In this document: piece after piece, positions 17,733 through 28,460 of the stretch | Numbering within the stretch: the stretch's first letter is position 1 | Layout of the letters: each line of letters opens with the position of its first letter | Assembly (NCBI GenBank): GCA_024434115.1 | Contig: QMIT01000014.1 | Location: 1-64,000 of the forward strand | DNA length: 64,000 nucleotides | Direction: 5' to 3' | Source of the DNA: Chloroflexota bacterium | Lineage (GTDB): Bacteria > Chloroflexota > Anaerolineae > Aggregatilineales > J027 | Translations under genes and position numbers: made by a program | Notes under the pieces: generated by a model | Database searches by the model: none | What the model was told of the DNA's origin: nothing | Seen by the model: only the letters and a program-made list of their open reading frames with translations

Positions 17733-18986
17733 TTACAGGGGCAGCGAAAAACTAAAGGTTGTACCTTTGCCCGCTTCACTTTCTACCCAAATTTCGCCAC
17801 CATGCGCCTCAATAAACCCGCGTGCGATGGCTAATCCCAACCCCGTCCCCCGATAGCCGTCATTGGCACGGGTACGCGAAGGCTCACCCCGATAGAAACT
17901 TTTGAAGATATGGGGTAAGTCGGCAGGATTAATCACATCCCCTGTGTTATGGATTTCGATGCACACTTTTTGGCCCATTTGACGGGCATGGAGGGTTACT
18001 TCGCCGCCGGGAGCGGTATGGCGGATAGCGTTATCAAGCAGGTTATAGAGTACCCGCTGAATTTTATCCGCCGCCATATTGACCAACTCAATCGGGTCTT
18101 CCACGCGGCCTGTCAGCTTAATTTTCTGTTTTTCAGCTTGTGCGCTTATCCCACCCAATGTATCCGAAATCAAATCCCGTATCGAGGCTTTTTCGCGGGC
18201 TAGTTTAAGATGGCCCGTATCGAGTTGGGCCAATTCAAACAAGTCGTCAATTAGATGACTGAGATGTCGCACTTCTTTTTGGATGCTCTCATGGTAACGA
18301 TTGACTGTTTCGGTATCCGAAACCACCCCATCAATAATGGCCTCATTCATGGCACGAATCGCCGCCAGTGGGGTGCGGAGATCATGCGAGACCCATGCAA
18401 TCAAGGCACGGCGGGTCAGTTCCAATTGACGTTTTTGGTCATCCACTTGCTGTAAGGCAGCGGCCATTGTGTTGAAGGTGCGACCTAATTGTGCTAATTC
18501 ATCACGACCCTCAATCACAAGGCGGGTGTTCAATTCCCCATCGGCGAGGCGTTCAGCGGCATGGGCCAGCATGTAAATACGTTTAATCATCGTGCCGGAT
18601 ACGACAAAACCCGCGATGGCTGAAATAATGCCAGCGAACATCAAGAGGGCTGTCGTTAATACAAAGTCGTGGCTGCTGATAAACATCAGTCGAGCCGTCA
18701 CCCACACATTCATAAAGGTGAGGGCCACGCTCAGCAGACAAGTTGCCAAGACCGTCCAGCGCAAACTACTGAACCACTCCATAATTTCGCGGTGATAAAT
18801 GACGTAGGCCACGACCACCGTGACCGTCGCTGTACCGGACATGATGAGGGTCAGCAGTTGAATGTCGCGCATCGGCGGGTTGAGCGCGGCGACGATCATA
18901 ACAATGGCGATGCTGATGGCCGCGATTGACCCGATGACGAGCAGAAAGATGGGATAAATGGGGGCGGCAAGCCTACGCTGGTTCAA
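17733..18986 (-). CDS. Sensor histidine kinase (HAMP-HisKA-HATPase)
   Basis: A 417-residue membrane kinase. Four hydrophobic helices lie near residues 11-36, 42-64, 75-100 and 107-133, with almost no extracytoplasmic domain, so it may sense something in or at the membrane. A HAMP linker spans about 131-185. The HisKA phospho-acceptor is His201 in WVSHDLRTPLAAI; the N-box is LLDNAIRH near 319; G-boxes HIFKSFYRG and GTGLGLAIARGFIEAHGG follow. All catalytic motifs are intact. Its start overlaps the end of the response regulator gene by 14 bp, so the pair is one operon. Confidence 0.93.
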   Translation of the reverse strand: MNQRRLAAPIYPIFLLVIGSIAAISIAIVMIVAALNPPMRDIQLLTLIMSGTATVTVVVAYVIYHREIMEWFSSLRWTVLATCLLSVALTFMNVWVTARLMFISSHDFVLTTALLMFAGIISAIAGFVVSGTMIKRIYMLAHAAERLADGELNTRLVIEGRDELAQLGRTFNTMAAALQQVDDQKRQLELTRRALIAWVSHDLRTPLAAIRAMNEAIIDGVVSDTETVNRYHESIQKEVRHLSHLIDDLFELAQLDTGHLKLAREKASIRDLISDTLGGISAQAEKQKIKLTGRVEDPIELVNMAADKIQRVLYNLLDNAIRHTAPGGEVTLHARQMGQKVCIEIHNTGDVINPADLPHIFKSFYRGEPSRTRANDGYRGTGLGLAIARGFIEAHGGEIWVESEAGKGTTFSFSLPL

Positions 18987-19689
18987 ATTTATACCCTACT
19001 CCCCACACGGTTTGGATAAAGGTTGGATTGGAAGGGTCAGGTTCGATTTTTTCACGTAACCGCCGGATATGGACGGTGACGGTGCTTTCGTCGCCATAAA
19101 ATTCATAACCCCAAATACGATTGAGTAGTTGCTCACGGGTAAAAACCTGCTGCGGATGAGAGGCCATTAGCCATAACAATTCGAATTCTTTGGCGGTCAG
19201 GGTAATTGGCTGGTTTTCGAGCAGGACAGTTCGGCGGATGGGGTCAATTTGCAGCGCGGTGAAGATCAGTGGTTTTTCATGATCTTCTTCTTTGGCACCT
19301 GTGCGACGCAGAACGGCCTTGACCCGTGCCACCAATTCGCGCGGACTAAAGGGCTTGACGACATAATCATCTACCCCCAGTTCAAAACCGGCAATCCGGT
19401 CAGATTCATCACCGCGTGAGGTCAGCATAATGATGGGAATATCTTCATTCAGTTGCAGGTGGGGATAGTCACCATCTCGTAGGGAACGGGTGATGTCGAA
19501 CCCATCAATCCCCGGCAGCATAATATCTAGCAGCACCAGATCAATTTTGGTGTCGGCCAGTTTTTCGAGGGCCTGATAGCCTGTGCCTGCTTCCAAGACC
19601 GCCAAGCCTTCACGCTCCAAATAGCGCCGCACGACTTCGCGGATGGTGGTGTCATCTTCTACAATTAGGATGGTGAGCGGTTTTGCCAT
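18973..19689 (-). CDS. OmpR/PhoB-family response regulator
   Basis: DNA-binding response regulator paired with the histidine kinase that follows it. I use the ATG at 19689 (238 residues, MAKPLTILIVEDD) rather than the upstream in-frame start at 19794, which adds 35 unconserved residues. The receiver has the acidic pair EDD at 11-13, phospho-acceptor Asp55 in LVLLDIMLPG, Thr in LTSRG and the Lys of VVKPFSPREL. The C-terminal winged helix shows ELLWLMASHPQQVFTREQLLNRIWG and STVTVHIRRLREKIEPDP. The target genes are unknown; the divergent alcohol dehydrogenase is a candidate by position. Confidence 0.94.
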   Translation of the reverse strand: MAKPLTILIVEDDTTIREVVRRYLEREGLAVLEAGTGYQALEKLADTKIDLVLLDIMLPGIDGFDITRSLRDGDYPHLQLNEDIPIIMLTSRGDESDRIAGFELGVDDYVVKPFSPRELVARVKAVLRRTGAKEEDHEKPLIFTALQIDPIRRTVLLENQPITLTAKEFELLWLMASHPQQVFTREQLLNRIWGYEFYGDESTVTVHIRRLREKIEPDPSNPTFIQTVWGVGYKFEPA

Positions 19690-19834
19690 AAAGCCACGAT
19701 TCGATTTTCCAAGATTTAGGATTAGTCTATTTTCGCGCAGATTAATTACAGCGAGATTAAGAAATTTTTGCACATCCTTCCGAAAAACGCACAATAGGGA
19801 GTTGTTAAGGCCACATACCCATTTCGAGGACAGT

Positions 19835-20935
19835 ATGAAAATTCAAGCCGCCGTTCTATATGAACCGAAAACCCCATTTGTGATTGAAGAATTGACCCTC
19901 CAAGAACCCCGGGATGGTGAGGTACTGGTGAAAGTGGCGGCGTGTGGGGTCTGCCACAGCGATTATCATCTGGTAGCGGGCACAACCCAACACCCCATGC
20001 CCGTCGTATGTGGACATGAAGGTGCGGGGGTGGTTGAGGCGGTTGGCGCGGGTGTGACCCGGGTACGTCCCGGCGACCATGTAACGCTGAGTTGGAGTCC
20101 GGATTGTGGCGAATGTTTCTACTGTCGGCATGGGCAGCCAAATTTGTGCGACACGTTTACCGGGCCGATCTGGGCAGGCACGATGTTGGATGGCACGCCA
20201 CGTCTGTATCGAGGCAAAGACCCCGTATATCATTACTGCGGTCTAGCGACCTTTGCCGACCATGTCGTCGTGTCACAGCAAAGCTGTATCCCGATTGCCC
20301 AAAACGTCCCGTTGAAAGTGGCCTCATTGGTAGGGTGCGCGGTGGCGACAGGCGTCGGTGCGGTGATGTATACCGCTGGGGTGCGTCCGGGAGAAAGTGT
20401 GGTGGTCTTGGGCTGCGGCGGCGTCGGATTAAATATGTTACAGGGCGCAATGCTGTGCGGCGCGAATCCGATTATCGCGGTGGATGTGAATGAGGCCAAA
20501 ATGCAGTTAGCGCGTCAATTTGGCGCGACACATACCCTCTATTCCGACGAACACCTCATCGAAGCGGTGCGCGATTTGACGGGTGGGCGTGGGGCCGATC
20601 ATGCTTTTGAGGCAGTGGGGATTCCAAAATTGCAGGAATTGGCATTGGAAGTGGCTCGCCCCGGTGGAACGATTGTATTGGCAGGGTTATCCCCGATGGG
20701 TTCAGCGACCAATTTGCCGGGGGCCATCATTACCCGACAGGAGAAAACCATCAAGGGGAGTTATTATGGCTCAGTCAATCCCAGCCGCGATTTTCCAATG
20801 TTGCTGGATTTATATATGGCAGGTAAGCTGAAACTGGACGAATTGGTTTCGCGGGAATATCCCCTGAGTCAAATCAATCAAGCCTATGATGCAATGCTCG
20901 GCGGGGAAGTGGCACGCGGGGTAATTGTATTCTGA
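19835..20935 (+). CDS. Zinc-dependent alcohol dehydrogenase (class III-like MDR)
   Basis: A 366-residue medium-chain dehydrogenase oxidising alcohols with NAD. The start is the ATG at 19835, preceded by GAGGA; the open frame extends further up but into the divergent regulator gene. Catalytic zinc ligands are in CGVCHSD and GHEGAGVVE; the structural zinc loop DCGECFYCRHGQPNLC has four Cys; the coenzyme motif is VVLGCGGVGLN, with acidic AVDVNEAKM indicating NAD. The absence of the horse-liver-type substrate loops and the KGSYYGS motif point to the class III/NDMA-type branch, where formaldehyde adducts or primary alcohols are substrates. The exact substrate is open. Confidence 0.88.
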   Translation: MKIQAAVLYEPKTPFVIEELTLQEPRDGEVLVKVAACGVCHSDYHLVAGTTQHPMPVVCGHEGAGVVEAVGAGVTRVRPGDHVTLSWSPDCGECFYCRHGQPNLCDTFTGPIWAGTMLDGTPRLYRGKDPVYHYCGLATFADHVVVSQQSCIPIAQNVPLKVASLVGCAVATGVGAVMYTAGVRPGESVVVLGCGGVGLNMLQGAMLCGANPIIAVDVNEAKMQLARQFGATHTLYSDEHLIEAVRDLTGGRGADHAFEAVGIPKLQELALEVARPGGTIVLAGLSPMGSATNLPGAIITRQEKTIKGSYYGSVNPSRDFPMLLDLYMAGKLKLDELVSREYPLSQINQAYDAMLGGEVARGVIVF

Positions 20936-20951
20936 CCCGAAAAAAGAGAAT

Positions 20952-21038
20952 GGGACTAGCATTGGAGCAACACGCCACCAGTAGCGAAAAAATGCTATGC
21001 CATCATCCTTCGCTTGGTGCTGCTCCAATGTGAGTCCC
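20952..21038. repeat. 87-nt imperfect hairpin between adh and STAND gene
   Basis: Outer arms 20952-20969 and 21021-21038 pair at 16 of 18 positions (GGGACT, two mismatches, CATTGGAGCA). Inside, CACCA/TGGTG and AGCGAA/TTCGCT pair again with a small bulge, leaving a 20-nt loop. No T-run follows, so it is not a standard terminator. It could be a structured RNA, a REP-like element or the remnant of a miniature inverted-repeat element. Confidence 0.6.
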
Positions 21039-21154
21039 GTACACTTCCAACGATACCGCATAATGTGGTAGCAAATTGAGCGCAAATCTGCGAAAATGAA
21101 CGCAAACGCCACCTTACTTCTATTCGTTATGCGGACTAATAGAGGACTAACCTA

Positions 21155-24019
21155 TTGGACTCTCGCCTGCAATTTCAACAGACTTTACAACAGGCGCTAG
21201 ATACCTATCATCCGGGATGGGATGTGCGGCATCATGCCACATGGGAAGAGCGTTACCGCGAGGCATGGGAGCAAAATCGGCGCTTTAATGTGTGGGTAGA
21301 TACCCTCAAACGTTGGGTGGCTGGTGATCATTTCCCGCGCCTAAAAAAATTTGAGGACTTTTTAGCCAGTGTGGATTTTCCGCCGGAGGTACGTGAAGAA
21401 CTCCGCAAGCAGTTTCACCAAGCCCGTGTGCAAAATCGGCGCTTGGATGCCCCCCAAGAGACGATAACTCCGCCTTCCCCAAAATCGCTGTTTATCATAG
21501 GGCAGCCCCCCATGAGTATAGGCCGTCCATTTGTGGGGCGGGAGCGCGAATTGGAGACTTTGCGCACGATTTTGGCTGACCCCACAACACGTATTGTTAC
21601 GGTGATAGGGCGTAGCGGGATTGGCAAAACGGCACTGGTTTGCCACGCCCTACACGAGATTGAAACAGGCCAATTGGCAATCGAGAACGTGTATAGCATC
21701 CTCTATGTGAGTGCCGTGAGTGGACAGCGGGTTTTGGAACAGGTGATGACGGCGGGTAAGCCTTTGTTAGATAACGCTTCCCGTCATCCAGCTTTTATTT
21801 TTTTAGATAATTTAGAAGACCTTATAGATGACGAGGGTCATTTATCTGAGCCTGAATTAAGCCAGTTTATTTTTCAAACCCTGCGCCAAAATAACTCAAT
21901 CCGATTCCTACTTACCTCCCCAATTGAATTGGCCTTCCCGCGTGACTTGCGCCACCTCAATCGGGTGGTGGTTTTGGAGGAGGGCCTATCGGAAGCCGAG
22001 GGGATTCAACTGCTGCGTGATCTTGACCCCGGCGGTACATGCGGACTGCGGGATGCACCCGATGAACTGCTGCGACAGGCCGTGCAAAAGGTACATGGTG
22101 TCCCGCGTGCGCTGGAAGTGCTGGTCGGGATTTTGGAAGATGACCGCTTGGCTCGTCTGGATCGTGTATTGGCGGAATTTGGCAAGTGGCGTGACGTGCA
22201 GGACATGATTCAGGCAGGCTATCGTCGCTTGGATGCACAAGCTCAATGGGTTTTGAAGGCCCTCGCGGTGTATCGGCGTCCGGTGCGGGCTGAGGCAGTT
22301 GAATTTTTGCTGCGCTCTGTTGACCTGAATTTTGCCGGACGGGAGGTGGTGCAGCGGCTCACTCGCACTCGCATGGTGGCAATTGACCGAACCAGTGGCT
22401 TGATTGCCCTGCACCCGATTGATGCCGATTATGCCTATTCCCAATTGGATGAACGTGGCCCAAGCAGTCGAGAGGTACTCGAACGGCGGGCGGCAACTTA
22501 TTATGAACAAATGCGGATTGCCCCCGATTATTGGCGGAGCGTGCAAGACCTTGAGCCACAATTATCGGCTTTTGAACATTATTTGAAAGCCGGAGATGCG
22601 GAAACCTCCCTGCAACAAATCGGTGAACGCGGCTTTGATGTCTTGTTATTGTGGGGACATGGACAGCGGGTAATCCATTTGCGCCAGCGGGTGATTGGTA
22701 AATTGGGCGATGCCCGCATGGAATACATGAATTTGTTTGGGTTGGCCCGTGCCTATCAAGCCGCTGGTCAATTTCAAGAGGCGGTAGATTGTTTTGGGCG
22801 GGTGATGATTATGGCGGCGGCGGGAGGTGATACGTCACGGGTGCGCTTGTCGCTGGTCGGTTTGGGAGATATTTATCGCAATCAAGGGCGTTATAACGAG
22901 GCAGTAGATTGTTATTTTCAGGCGTTAGCGACCTCTGATGGGCAAGATGTTGAAGCCGAGGGTACAGCGCTGTTGGGATTGGGCTTGATTTATCACCAGA
23001 TGGGGGATGATGAATCGGCATTGGAACGCGTGCAGCAGGCGCTTCGTCTGGCGGAAAAAGACCCCTTGCTGCAAAGCCGATGTTTAATGATGTTGGGATA
23101 TATCGCACGGAATCAGGGCCGTTATGCCGACGCCCTTGCCCAGACCGAACAGGCCTTGCATTTTGCCGAAAGTGCCCAAGATTTAAATGGGGTCGGCAAC
23201 AGCCACAGCCTGTTGGGGTTGATTCACACGGAATTGGGCCATTATAGCATTGCCTCCCAACATCTCACCCAGTCTATGGAAATTGCTACCAAGTCAGGGG
23301 ATTGGGGCACTCAATGTCAACGCTTGTCACGCCTATGCAGTTTGGAAATTGACGCCGGGGATACCGCCAAAGCATTATCCTATGGCACACAGGCGCTTGA
23401 GATTGCCACACGGATTGGCGCATGGTCGGCGGAACGCTTAGCACGCTGGCAGTTGGGCCGGGTGGCATTGGCGACAGGCGATCCACATTCCGCCATTACC
23501 CACTTGATGGCAGCGGCAGAAGTGGCACGTGAGATTCAAAGTAACCTCGATTTACAGCCAATTTTGACCCATTTGGCCCTAGCCTATCTTGTATTGGATC
23601 GCTTGAAAGAAGCCCTCGAAACCATCGAAACCAGCCCAGCCTATGCGACGGCGATTCATCGTCCGATGGGTATGATGACACAGGGGTTGATTTTGATGAA
23701 AATGGGCGACGTGTGGGGGGCGGAAAGTGCCTTCCAAGAAGCGGTTGCTGCCGCCGATGGGTTATTGAAGTCTCCGCCGACCCATGTTCGGGCGGGTTAT
23801 ATCAAAGCAACGGCGTTGGTAGGTTTGGCGATTGTAAATGAGTCGCAGCGCGAAAACTATGTGCAACAAAGCCAAAAGGCACTCGAACGCGCATTACAGA
23901 ATTATCAGGGGGCTGGGCTGGTGACTGAAGTAGGTCGCTGGTTAGGCGAATTGCAGCAAACCATAGGGGATGCCGATTTGCTTGCCCCCCTATGGAAGTT
24001 GTTAAAAGTTGTTGATTAG
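21155..24019 (+). CDS. STAND-class NTPase with C-terminal TPR array
   Basis: A 954-residue signalling ATPase. It starts with TTG, preceded by AGAGGA. Residues 1-95 form a charged helical N-terminal domain that I cannot assign (possible effector or adaptor). The NTPase begins with FVGRERELETL, has P-loop GRSGIGKTA near residue 151, Walker B FIFLDNLEDL near 216, sensor-like LLTSPIEL, and the NB-ARC GVPRALE motif near 318, followed by a winged-helix region. From about 510 to the end there are ten or so TPRs (A.AYQAAGQFQEAVDCFGR and similar). Such proteins act as ligand-activated switches in regulation or anti-phage defence. No known effector domain is visible. Confidence 0.85.
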   Translation: MDSRLQFQQTLQQALDTYHPGWDVRHHATWEERYREAWEQNRRFNVWVDTLKRWVAGDHFPRLKKFEDFLASVDFPPEVREELRKQFHQARVQNRRLDAPQETITPPSPKSLFIIGQPPMSIGRPFVGRERELETLRTILADPTTRIVTVIGRSGIGKTALVCHALHEIETGQLAIENVYSILYVSAVSGQRVLEQVMTAGKPLLDNASRHPAFIFLDNLEDLIDDEGHLSEPELSQFIFQTLRQNNSIRFLLTSPIELAFPRDLRHLNRVVVLEEGLSEAEGIQLLRDLDPGGTCGLRDAPDELLRQAVQKVHGVPRALEVLVGILEDDRLARLDRVLAEFGKWRDVQDMIQAGYRRLDAQAQWVLKALAVYRRPVRAEAVEFLLRSVDLNFAGREVVQRLTRTRMVAIDRTSGLIALHPIDADYAYSQLDERGPSSREVLERRAATYYEQMRIAPDYWRSVQDLEPQLSAFEHYLKAGDAETSLQQIGERGFDVLLLWGHGQRVIHLRQRVIGKLGDARMEYMNLFGLARAYQAAGQFQEAVDCFGRVMIMAAAGGDTSRVRLSLVGLGDIYRNQGRYNEAVDCYFQALATSDGQDVEAEGTALLGLGLIYHQMGDDESALERVQQALRLAEKDPLLQSRCLMMLGYIARNQGRYADALAQTEQALHFAESAQDLNGVGNSHSLLGLIHTELGHYSIASQHLTQSMEIATKSGDWGTQCQRLSRLCSLEIDAGDTAKALSYGTQALEIATRIGAWSAERLARWQLGRVALATGDPHSAITHLMAAAEVAREIQSNLDLQPILTHLALAYLVLDRLKEALETIETSPAYATAIHRPMGMMTQGLILMKMGDVWGAESAFQEAVAAADGLLKSPPTHVRAGYIKATALVGLAIVNESQRENYVQQSQKALERALQNYQGAGLVTEVGRWLGELQQTIGDADLLAPLWKLLKVVD

Positions 24020-24025
24020 GTATCC

Positions 24026-27000
24026 CTATAAACTCCGATAATGTTCCTGCAAACTGCGTGATTTTAGAGATTTGTCCCGCAGGGCGCGAATCCCTTGCAC
24101 AGCGGCTTGAGCAGCACTGAGAGTGGTCATGAGGGGTACGCTGTAACGAATGGCGGTGGTGCGAATGAGCGCCCCGTCACTATGGGCAGTTGACCCAAGC
24201 GGCGTATTGATGACCAGATCAATTTCCCCGGCCTGAATATAGTCGGCGGCGTGGGGGCTGCCCTCGGTCACTTTATTGATGGCCTTAACTGGAACTCCTG
24301 CCCGTTCAAAAAAGGCCGCTGTACCTTTGGTCGCCAAGATGTGAAATCCCATGCGATGGAGGTCACGTGCCAATTTTAACCCAGCACTCTTATCAAAATC
24401 GTTTAAGCTCATGAACACCGTGCCCTTGAGAGGCAGGCGATCCCCCGCTGCCATCTCCGCTTTGGCGAAGGCGTGCCCAAAATGGGAGGCATGGCCCATG
24501 ACCTCGCCTGTACTCCGCATTTCTGGCCCCAAGAGCGCATCCACCCCCCAGAATTTCTTGAAGGGCAGAACGGCCTCTTTCACAAAAAAGCCGCGCACAG
24601 GAGGTTCTTCAATCAAACCAATCTCCGCCAGCTTCTTGCCGAGGATGACCTGCGTAGCAATTTTGGCAAGGGGTACACCCGTCGCTTTGCTGACATAGGG
24701 CGTGGTGCGGCTGGCGCGTGGATTGACCTCCAGCACATAGACCACATCTTCCTTGATGGCATACTGCACATTCATCAGGCCGCGCACCCCCAGCGCCAAA
24801 CCCAACCGTTCGGTGTATTCGCGGATAATCGAGAGGTGGTAGGATGAAATTTTGTAGGGAGGCAAAACGCAGGCCGAATCGCCACTGTGAACACCCGCCT
24901 CCTCAATATGTTGCATGATGCCGCCAATGACAACCCGCTCCCCATCCGCCACTGCATCCACATCTACCTCATACGAGTCTTCAAGGTAGTGGTCAATCAG
25001 CATGGCGCGACCTGAGGAGGCTTCAAGAGCCGTTTTGACATACCCTTCCAATTCAGCCTCGCTGTAGACAATCGCCATTGCCCGCCCACCCAAGACATAC
25101 GAAGGTCGCACCATCACAGGATATTCGACTTGGGCCGCGACGACCCGTGCCTCGTCTAATGAAGTGGCGATGCCATAGGCCGGACTGGGAATATCGAGTT
25201 CACGCAGGAGGGCGGCAAATCGTTCGCGGTCTTCGGCAAGGTCAATCGCGTCCGACGACGTGCCTAAAATCGGGACACCCGCTGCTGTTAGCCGCCCTAC
25301 CAGATTAAGCGGAGTCTGCCCGCCAAATTGTACAATCACGCCCTTCAGTGGCTGTTCGCGTTCGATGATATTTAAGGTGTGTTCCAGCGTTAGCGGCTCA
25401 AAATAGAGGCGATTGGGGATGTCATAATCGGTGCTGACGGTTTCGGGATTGCAGTTAATCATCACGGCCTCATAGCCCGCCTCGCGCAAGGCCATGACCG
25501 CGTGAACACAGCAGTAATCAAATTCGATGCCCTGCCCGATACGATTTGGCCCCCCGCCCAAAATAACTACTTTTTCATTGTCTGATGGCGGGAATTCGCT
25601 CTCGGATTCGTAACTGCTGTACAGATAAGGGGTGTAGGATTCAAATTCGGCAGCGCAAGTATCCACCATATGGAAAGTCGGCAGCAGCCCTGCCCCCTGT
25701 CGTTTTTCGCGCACTTTGAGGGTGTTGGTAGCAAGCAACCAGCCGATATGAGAATCGCCAAAACCCATGCGTTTGGCTTTCCGCAGCAATTGGACGGGCA
25801 GGTCTTCCAAATGATGATATTGGCTGATTTCATTTTCTAGCCAAACGATTTCCGCCATCTGGGTCAAAAACCAGACATCAATACCCGTCACGGCACTGAT
25901 TTCGTGGGGAGTATGACCCGCGCGGAGGCTCTCCCAAATGGCCCAGATGCGTTCGGCACGGACAACAGCAAGACTTTCGATTTTGCCATCCCAAACCGAA
26001 TGTTGTGGCGTCGGATAGGGAGGACGTGATAATTCCAACGATTGCAACCCCTTGAGCAGAGATTCTTTAAAGGTACGCCCCATCGCCATAATCTCACCCA
26101 CCGATTTCATCTGTGGGCCGAGGGTCGGGTCTACGCCGGGAAATTTTTCAAAGGCCCAGCGCGGAATTTTGGTCACAACATAATCTATACTCGGTTCAAA
26201 GGCCGCGACGGTAGTACGGGTGATGTCATTGTGCAGTTCATCCAGCCGATACCCGACGGAGAGCAGGGCCGCGATTTTAGCTATTGGGAAGCCTGTCGCT
26301 TTGCTGGCGAGGGCGGATGAACGGCTGACACGCGGGTTCATCTCGATAATCAGTACCCGTCCATCGTCAGGGTTAACCGCAAATTGAACATTGGAGCCAC
26401 CTGTTTCGACGCCGACGGTTTGCATGACGACCCGCGCCATATCCCGCAGGCGTTGATATTCACGATCTGTCAGGGTCATAGCGGGTGCGACGGTGATGGA
26501 ATCGCCTGTATGCACCCCCATCGGGTCAAAATTTTCGATGGAGCAGATCACCACAAAATTGTTAGCCCGATCCCGCATGACCTCTAATTCAAATTCTTTC
26601 CAGCCGACCACACTTTCTTCGACCAATACGGTATGGACGGGGCTTTCGCGCAATCCAAACTCGGCTTTTTTGGCAAAATCATCGGGGTCATAGGCGATGC
26701 TTCCCCCACTTCCCCCCAGTGTAAACGAGGGGCGAATGAGGATGGGGTAGCGATTGATTTCGGCGGCGACGGCTTGAGCTTCGGCCAGTGTACGGGCAAT
26801 CCCACCCTTTGGCACATCCAGACCTGCTTCGATCATCGCTTTTTGGAATAACAGGCGGTCTTCGGCAAGTTGAATCGCGTTGATGTTTGCGCCAATCAAT
26901 TCGACGCCATATTTTTCGAGGATACCCCGTTCCGCCAGCGCCAACGCCATATTCAAGGCGGTTTGTCCCCCTACTGTCGGCAAAATCGCATCGGGGCGCT

Positions 27001-27241
27001 CTTGGGCAATAATCATTTCCACCACATCCGGCGTCAGCGGTTCGACATAGGTGGCGTCGGCCAATTCAGGGTCGGTCATGATGGTAGCGGGATTGCTATT
27101 GACCAACACCACCCGATAGCCTTCTTTTTTGAGGACACGGACGGCCTGCGTACCGCTGTAATCAAATTCGGCGGCCTGCCCAATCACAATCGGGCCAGCA
27201 CCAATGACGAGAATCGTTTCAATATCAGTTCGTTTGGGCAT
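24026..27241 (-). CDS. carB: Carbamoyl-phosphate synthase large chain
   Basis: Uses two ATP, bicarbonate and ammonia to make carbamoyl phosphate for arginine and pyrimidine synthesis. The 1071 residues show the internal duplication: [19 protein letters not shown] at the start and [23 protein letters not shown] at about 560, each followed by an ATP-grasp half ([16 protein letters not shown] and [16 protein letters not shown]). A C-terminal MGS-like allosteric domain carries [22 protein letters not shown] near residue 965. All parts are intact. The gene follows carA by 6 bp and converges on the STAND gene, with only 6 bp between stop codons. Confidence 0.98.
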   Translation of the reverse strand: MPKRTDIETILVIGAGPIVIGQAAEFDYSGTQAVRVLKKEGYRVVLVNSNPATIMTDPELADATYVEPLTPDVVEMIIAQERPDAILPTVGGQTALNMALALAERGILEKYGVELIGANINAIQLAEDRLLFQKAMIEAGLDVPKGGIARTLAEAQAVAAEINRYPILIRPSFTLGGSGGSIAYDPDDFAKKAEFGLRESPVHTVLVEESVVGWKEFELEVMRDRANNFVVICSIENFDPMGVHTGDSITVAPAMTLTDREYQRLRDMARVVMQTVGVETGGSNVQFAVNPDDGRVLIIEMNPRVSRSSALASKATGFPIAKIAALLSVGYRLDELHNDITRTTVAAFEPSIDYVVTKIPRWAFEKFPGVDPTLGPQMKSVGEIMAMGRTFKESLLKGLQSLELSRPPYPTPQHSVWDGKIESLAVVRAERIWAIWESLRAGHTPHEISAVTGIDVWFLTQMAEIVWLENEISQYHHLEDLPVQLLRKAKRMGFGDSHIGWLLATNTLKVREKRQGAGLLPTFHMVDTCAAEFESYTPYLYSSYESESEFPPSDNEKVVILGGGPNRIGQGIEFDYCCVHAVMALREAGYEAVMINCNPETVSTDYDIPNRLYFEPLTLEHTLNIIEREQPLKGVIVQFGGQTPLNLVGRLTAAGVPILGTSSDAIDLAEDRERFAALLRELDIPSPAYGIATSLDEARVVAAQVEYPVMVRPSYVLGGRAMAIVYSEAELEGYVKTALEASSGRAMLIDHYLEDSYEVDVDAVADGERVVIGGIMQHIEEAGVHSGDSACVLPPYKISSYHLSIIREYTERLGLALGVRGLMNVQYAIKEDVVYVLEVNPRASRTTPYVSKATGVPLAKIATQVILGKKLAEIGLIEEPPVRGFFVKEAVLPFKKFWGVDALLGPEMRSTGEVMGHASHFGHAFAKAEMAAGDRLPLKGTVFMSLNDFDKSAGLKLARDLHRMGFHILATKGTAAFFERAGVPVKAINKVTEGSPHAADYIQAGEIDLVINTPLGSTAHSDGALIRTTAIRYSVPLMTTLSAAQAAVQGIRALRDKSLKSRSLQEHYRSL

Positions 27242-27247
27242 GGGCCT

Positions 27248-28384
27248 CTATTTCTTATGGGTGTGCATCAGTTGGACAAATTCATCAAACAGCGGGTCGG
27301 CATCGTGTGGGCCGGGAGCCGCTTCGGGGTGATATTGGATGCTCAGAGCGGGTAAGGTGGTGTGACGTAACCCCTCGCAGCAGCCATCATTTAGATTCAG
27401 ATGGGTGACTTCGACCTCGGCGGGCAGGCTGGCAGGGTCAACCGCAAAATTATGGTTATGGGCGCTGATTTCGACCCGTCCTGTTGGGGTGTAACGCACA
27501 GGCTGATTGCCACCGTGATGCCCGAATTTCAGGCGATAGGTTTTGCCACCCAATGCCTGTCCCAAAATCTGATGCCCCAAGCAGATACCGAACACTGGAA
27601 CTTTTCCCAAAAGCTGTTGAGTGGCTTCGACGGCGTAGGGCAGCGCGGATGGGTCGCCGGGGCCATTACTTAGGAGGACACCATCCGGGTTGAGGGCTAA
27701 TGTTTCAGCCGCAGTCGTCATCGCAGGCACAACCGTGACATGACAGCCATTGGCGGCTAGGCGGCGCAGGATATTCCGTTTGAGGCCGAAATCATAGGCA
27801 ACTACATGCAAATTTTCAGCCGAGGGGATAGGAGACGTTTTAAATTCCCACGCGGCATCGGTGGCATCTGTCCAATGATACGGCTCATCACAACTGACGG
27901 CCTGCACCAAATCTATCCCATCCAAACCCGACCATGCCCGCGCTTCGGATACAAGATCGTCATCGGAAAAATGGGCCTCAGTCGAAAGTACCCCTTTTTG
28001 ACTGCCATTGTCACGCAGGCGGCGGGTTAGAGCGCGAGTATCAATATCACTAATCCCGATAATTCCCTGCTCGGCTAACCACATATCGAGTGTTTTGATG
28101 GCACGCCAATTGGAAATAACCGGGCTAAGTTCGCGGATGATGAAGCCATGCAGGAAAATACGCTGTGACTCGTCATCTTCCAAATTGATGCCCGTGTTGC
28201 CAATCTGGGTGGCGGTCATGACCACCATTTGTCCGGCGTAACTGGGGTCGGTCAGAATTTCCTGATACCCCGTTAGGCTAGTATTAAAAACCACCTCACC
28301 GACCTGTGTGCCCTCGGCCCCAAAGCCAATGCCCGTCAGAATACTGCCATCTTCAAGTGCTAATCGTGCGGTTCGTTCTGTCAT
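27248..28384 (-). CDS. carA: Carbamoyl-phosphate synthase small chain (glutaminase)
   Basis: Hydrolyses glutamine and channels ammonia to CarB. The 378-residue protein has the N-terminal CarA-specific domain ([32 protein letters not shown]) and a C-terminal class I amidotransferase with nucleophile Cys in [12 protein letters not shown] near residue 254 and the His/Glu pair in [12 protein letters not shown]. Motif [14 protein letters not shown] is intact. A GGGGGAGAAGG ribosome binding site precedes ATG. It is the first gene of the carAB operon; no PyrR or arginine-operator sequence could be recognised in the 76 bp upstream. Confidence 0.98.
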   Translation of the reverse strand: MTERTARLALEDGSILTGIGFGAEGTQVGEVVFNTSLTGYQEILTDPSYAGQMVVMTATQIGNTGINLEDDESQRIFLHGFIIRELSPVISNWRAIKTLDMWLAEQGIIGISDIDTRALTRRLRDNGSQKGVLSTEAHFSDDDLVSEARAWSGLDGIDLVQAVSCDEPYHWTDATDAAWEFKTSPIPSAENLHVVAYDFGLKRNILRRLAANGCHVTVVPAMTTAAETLALNPDGVLLSNGPGDPSALPYAVEATQQLLGKVPVFGICLGHQILGQALGGKTYRLKFGHHGGNQPVRYTPTGRVEISAHNHNFAVDPASLPAEVEVTHLNLNDGCCEGLRHTTLPALSIQYHPEAAPGPHDADPLFDEFVQLMHTHKK

Positions 28385-28460
28385 GCCTTCTCCCCCATTA
28401 GAATATCGGCATGAGATAATAACGACCCACTTCCCAAATAACGAGCAAATTTGGGAATAA

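Noticed and set aside
20952..21038. Intrinsic terminator of the alcohol dehydrogenase gene
   Set aside because: Stem is much longer than usual, imperfect, and no T-run follows on either strand.
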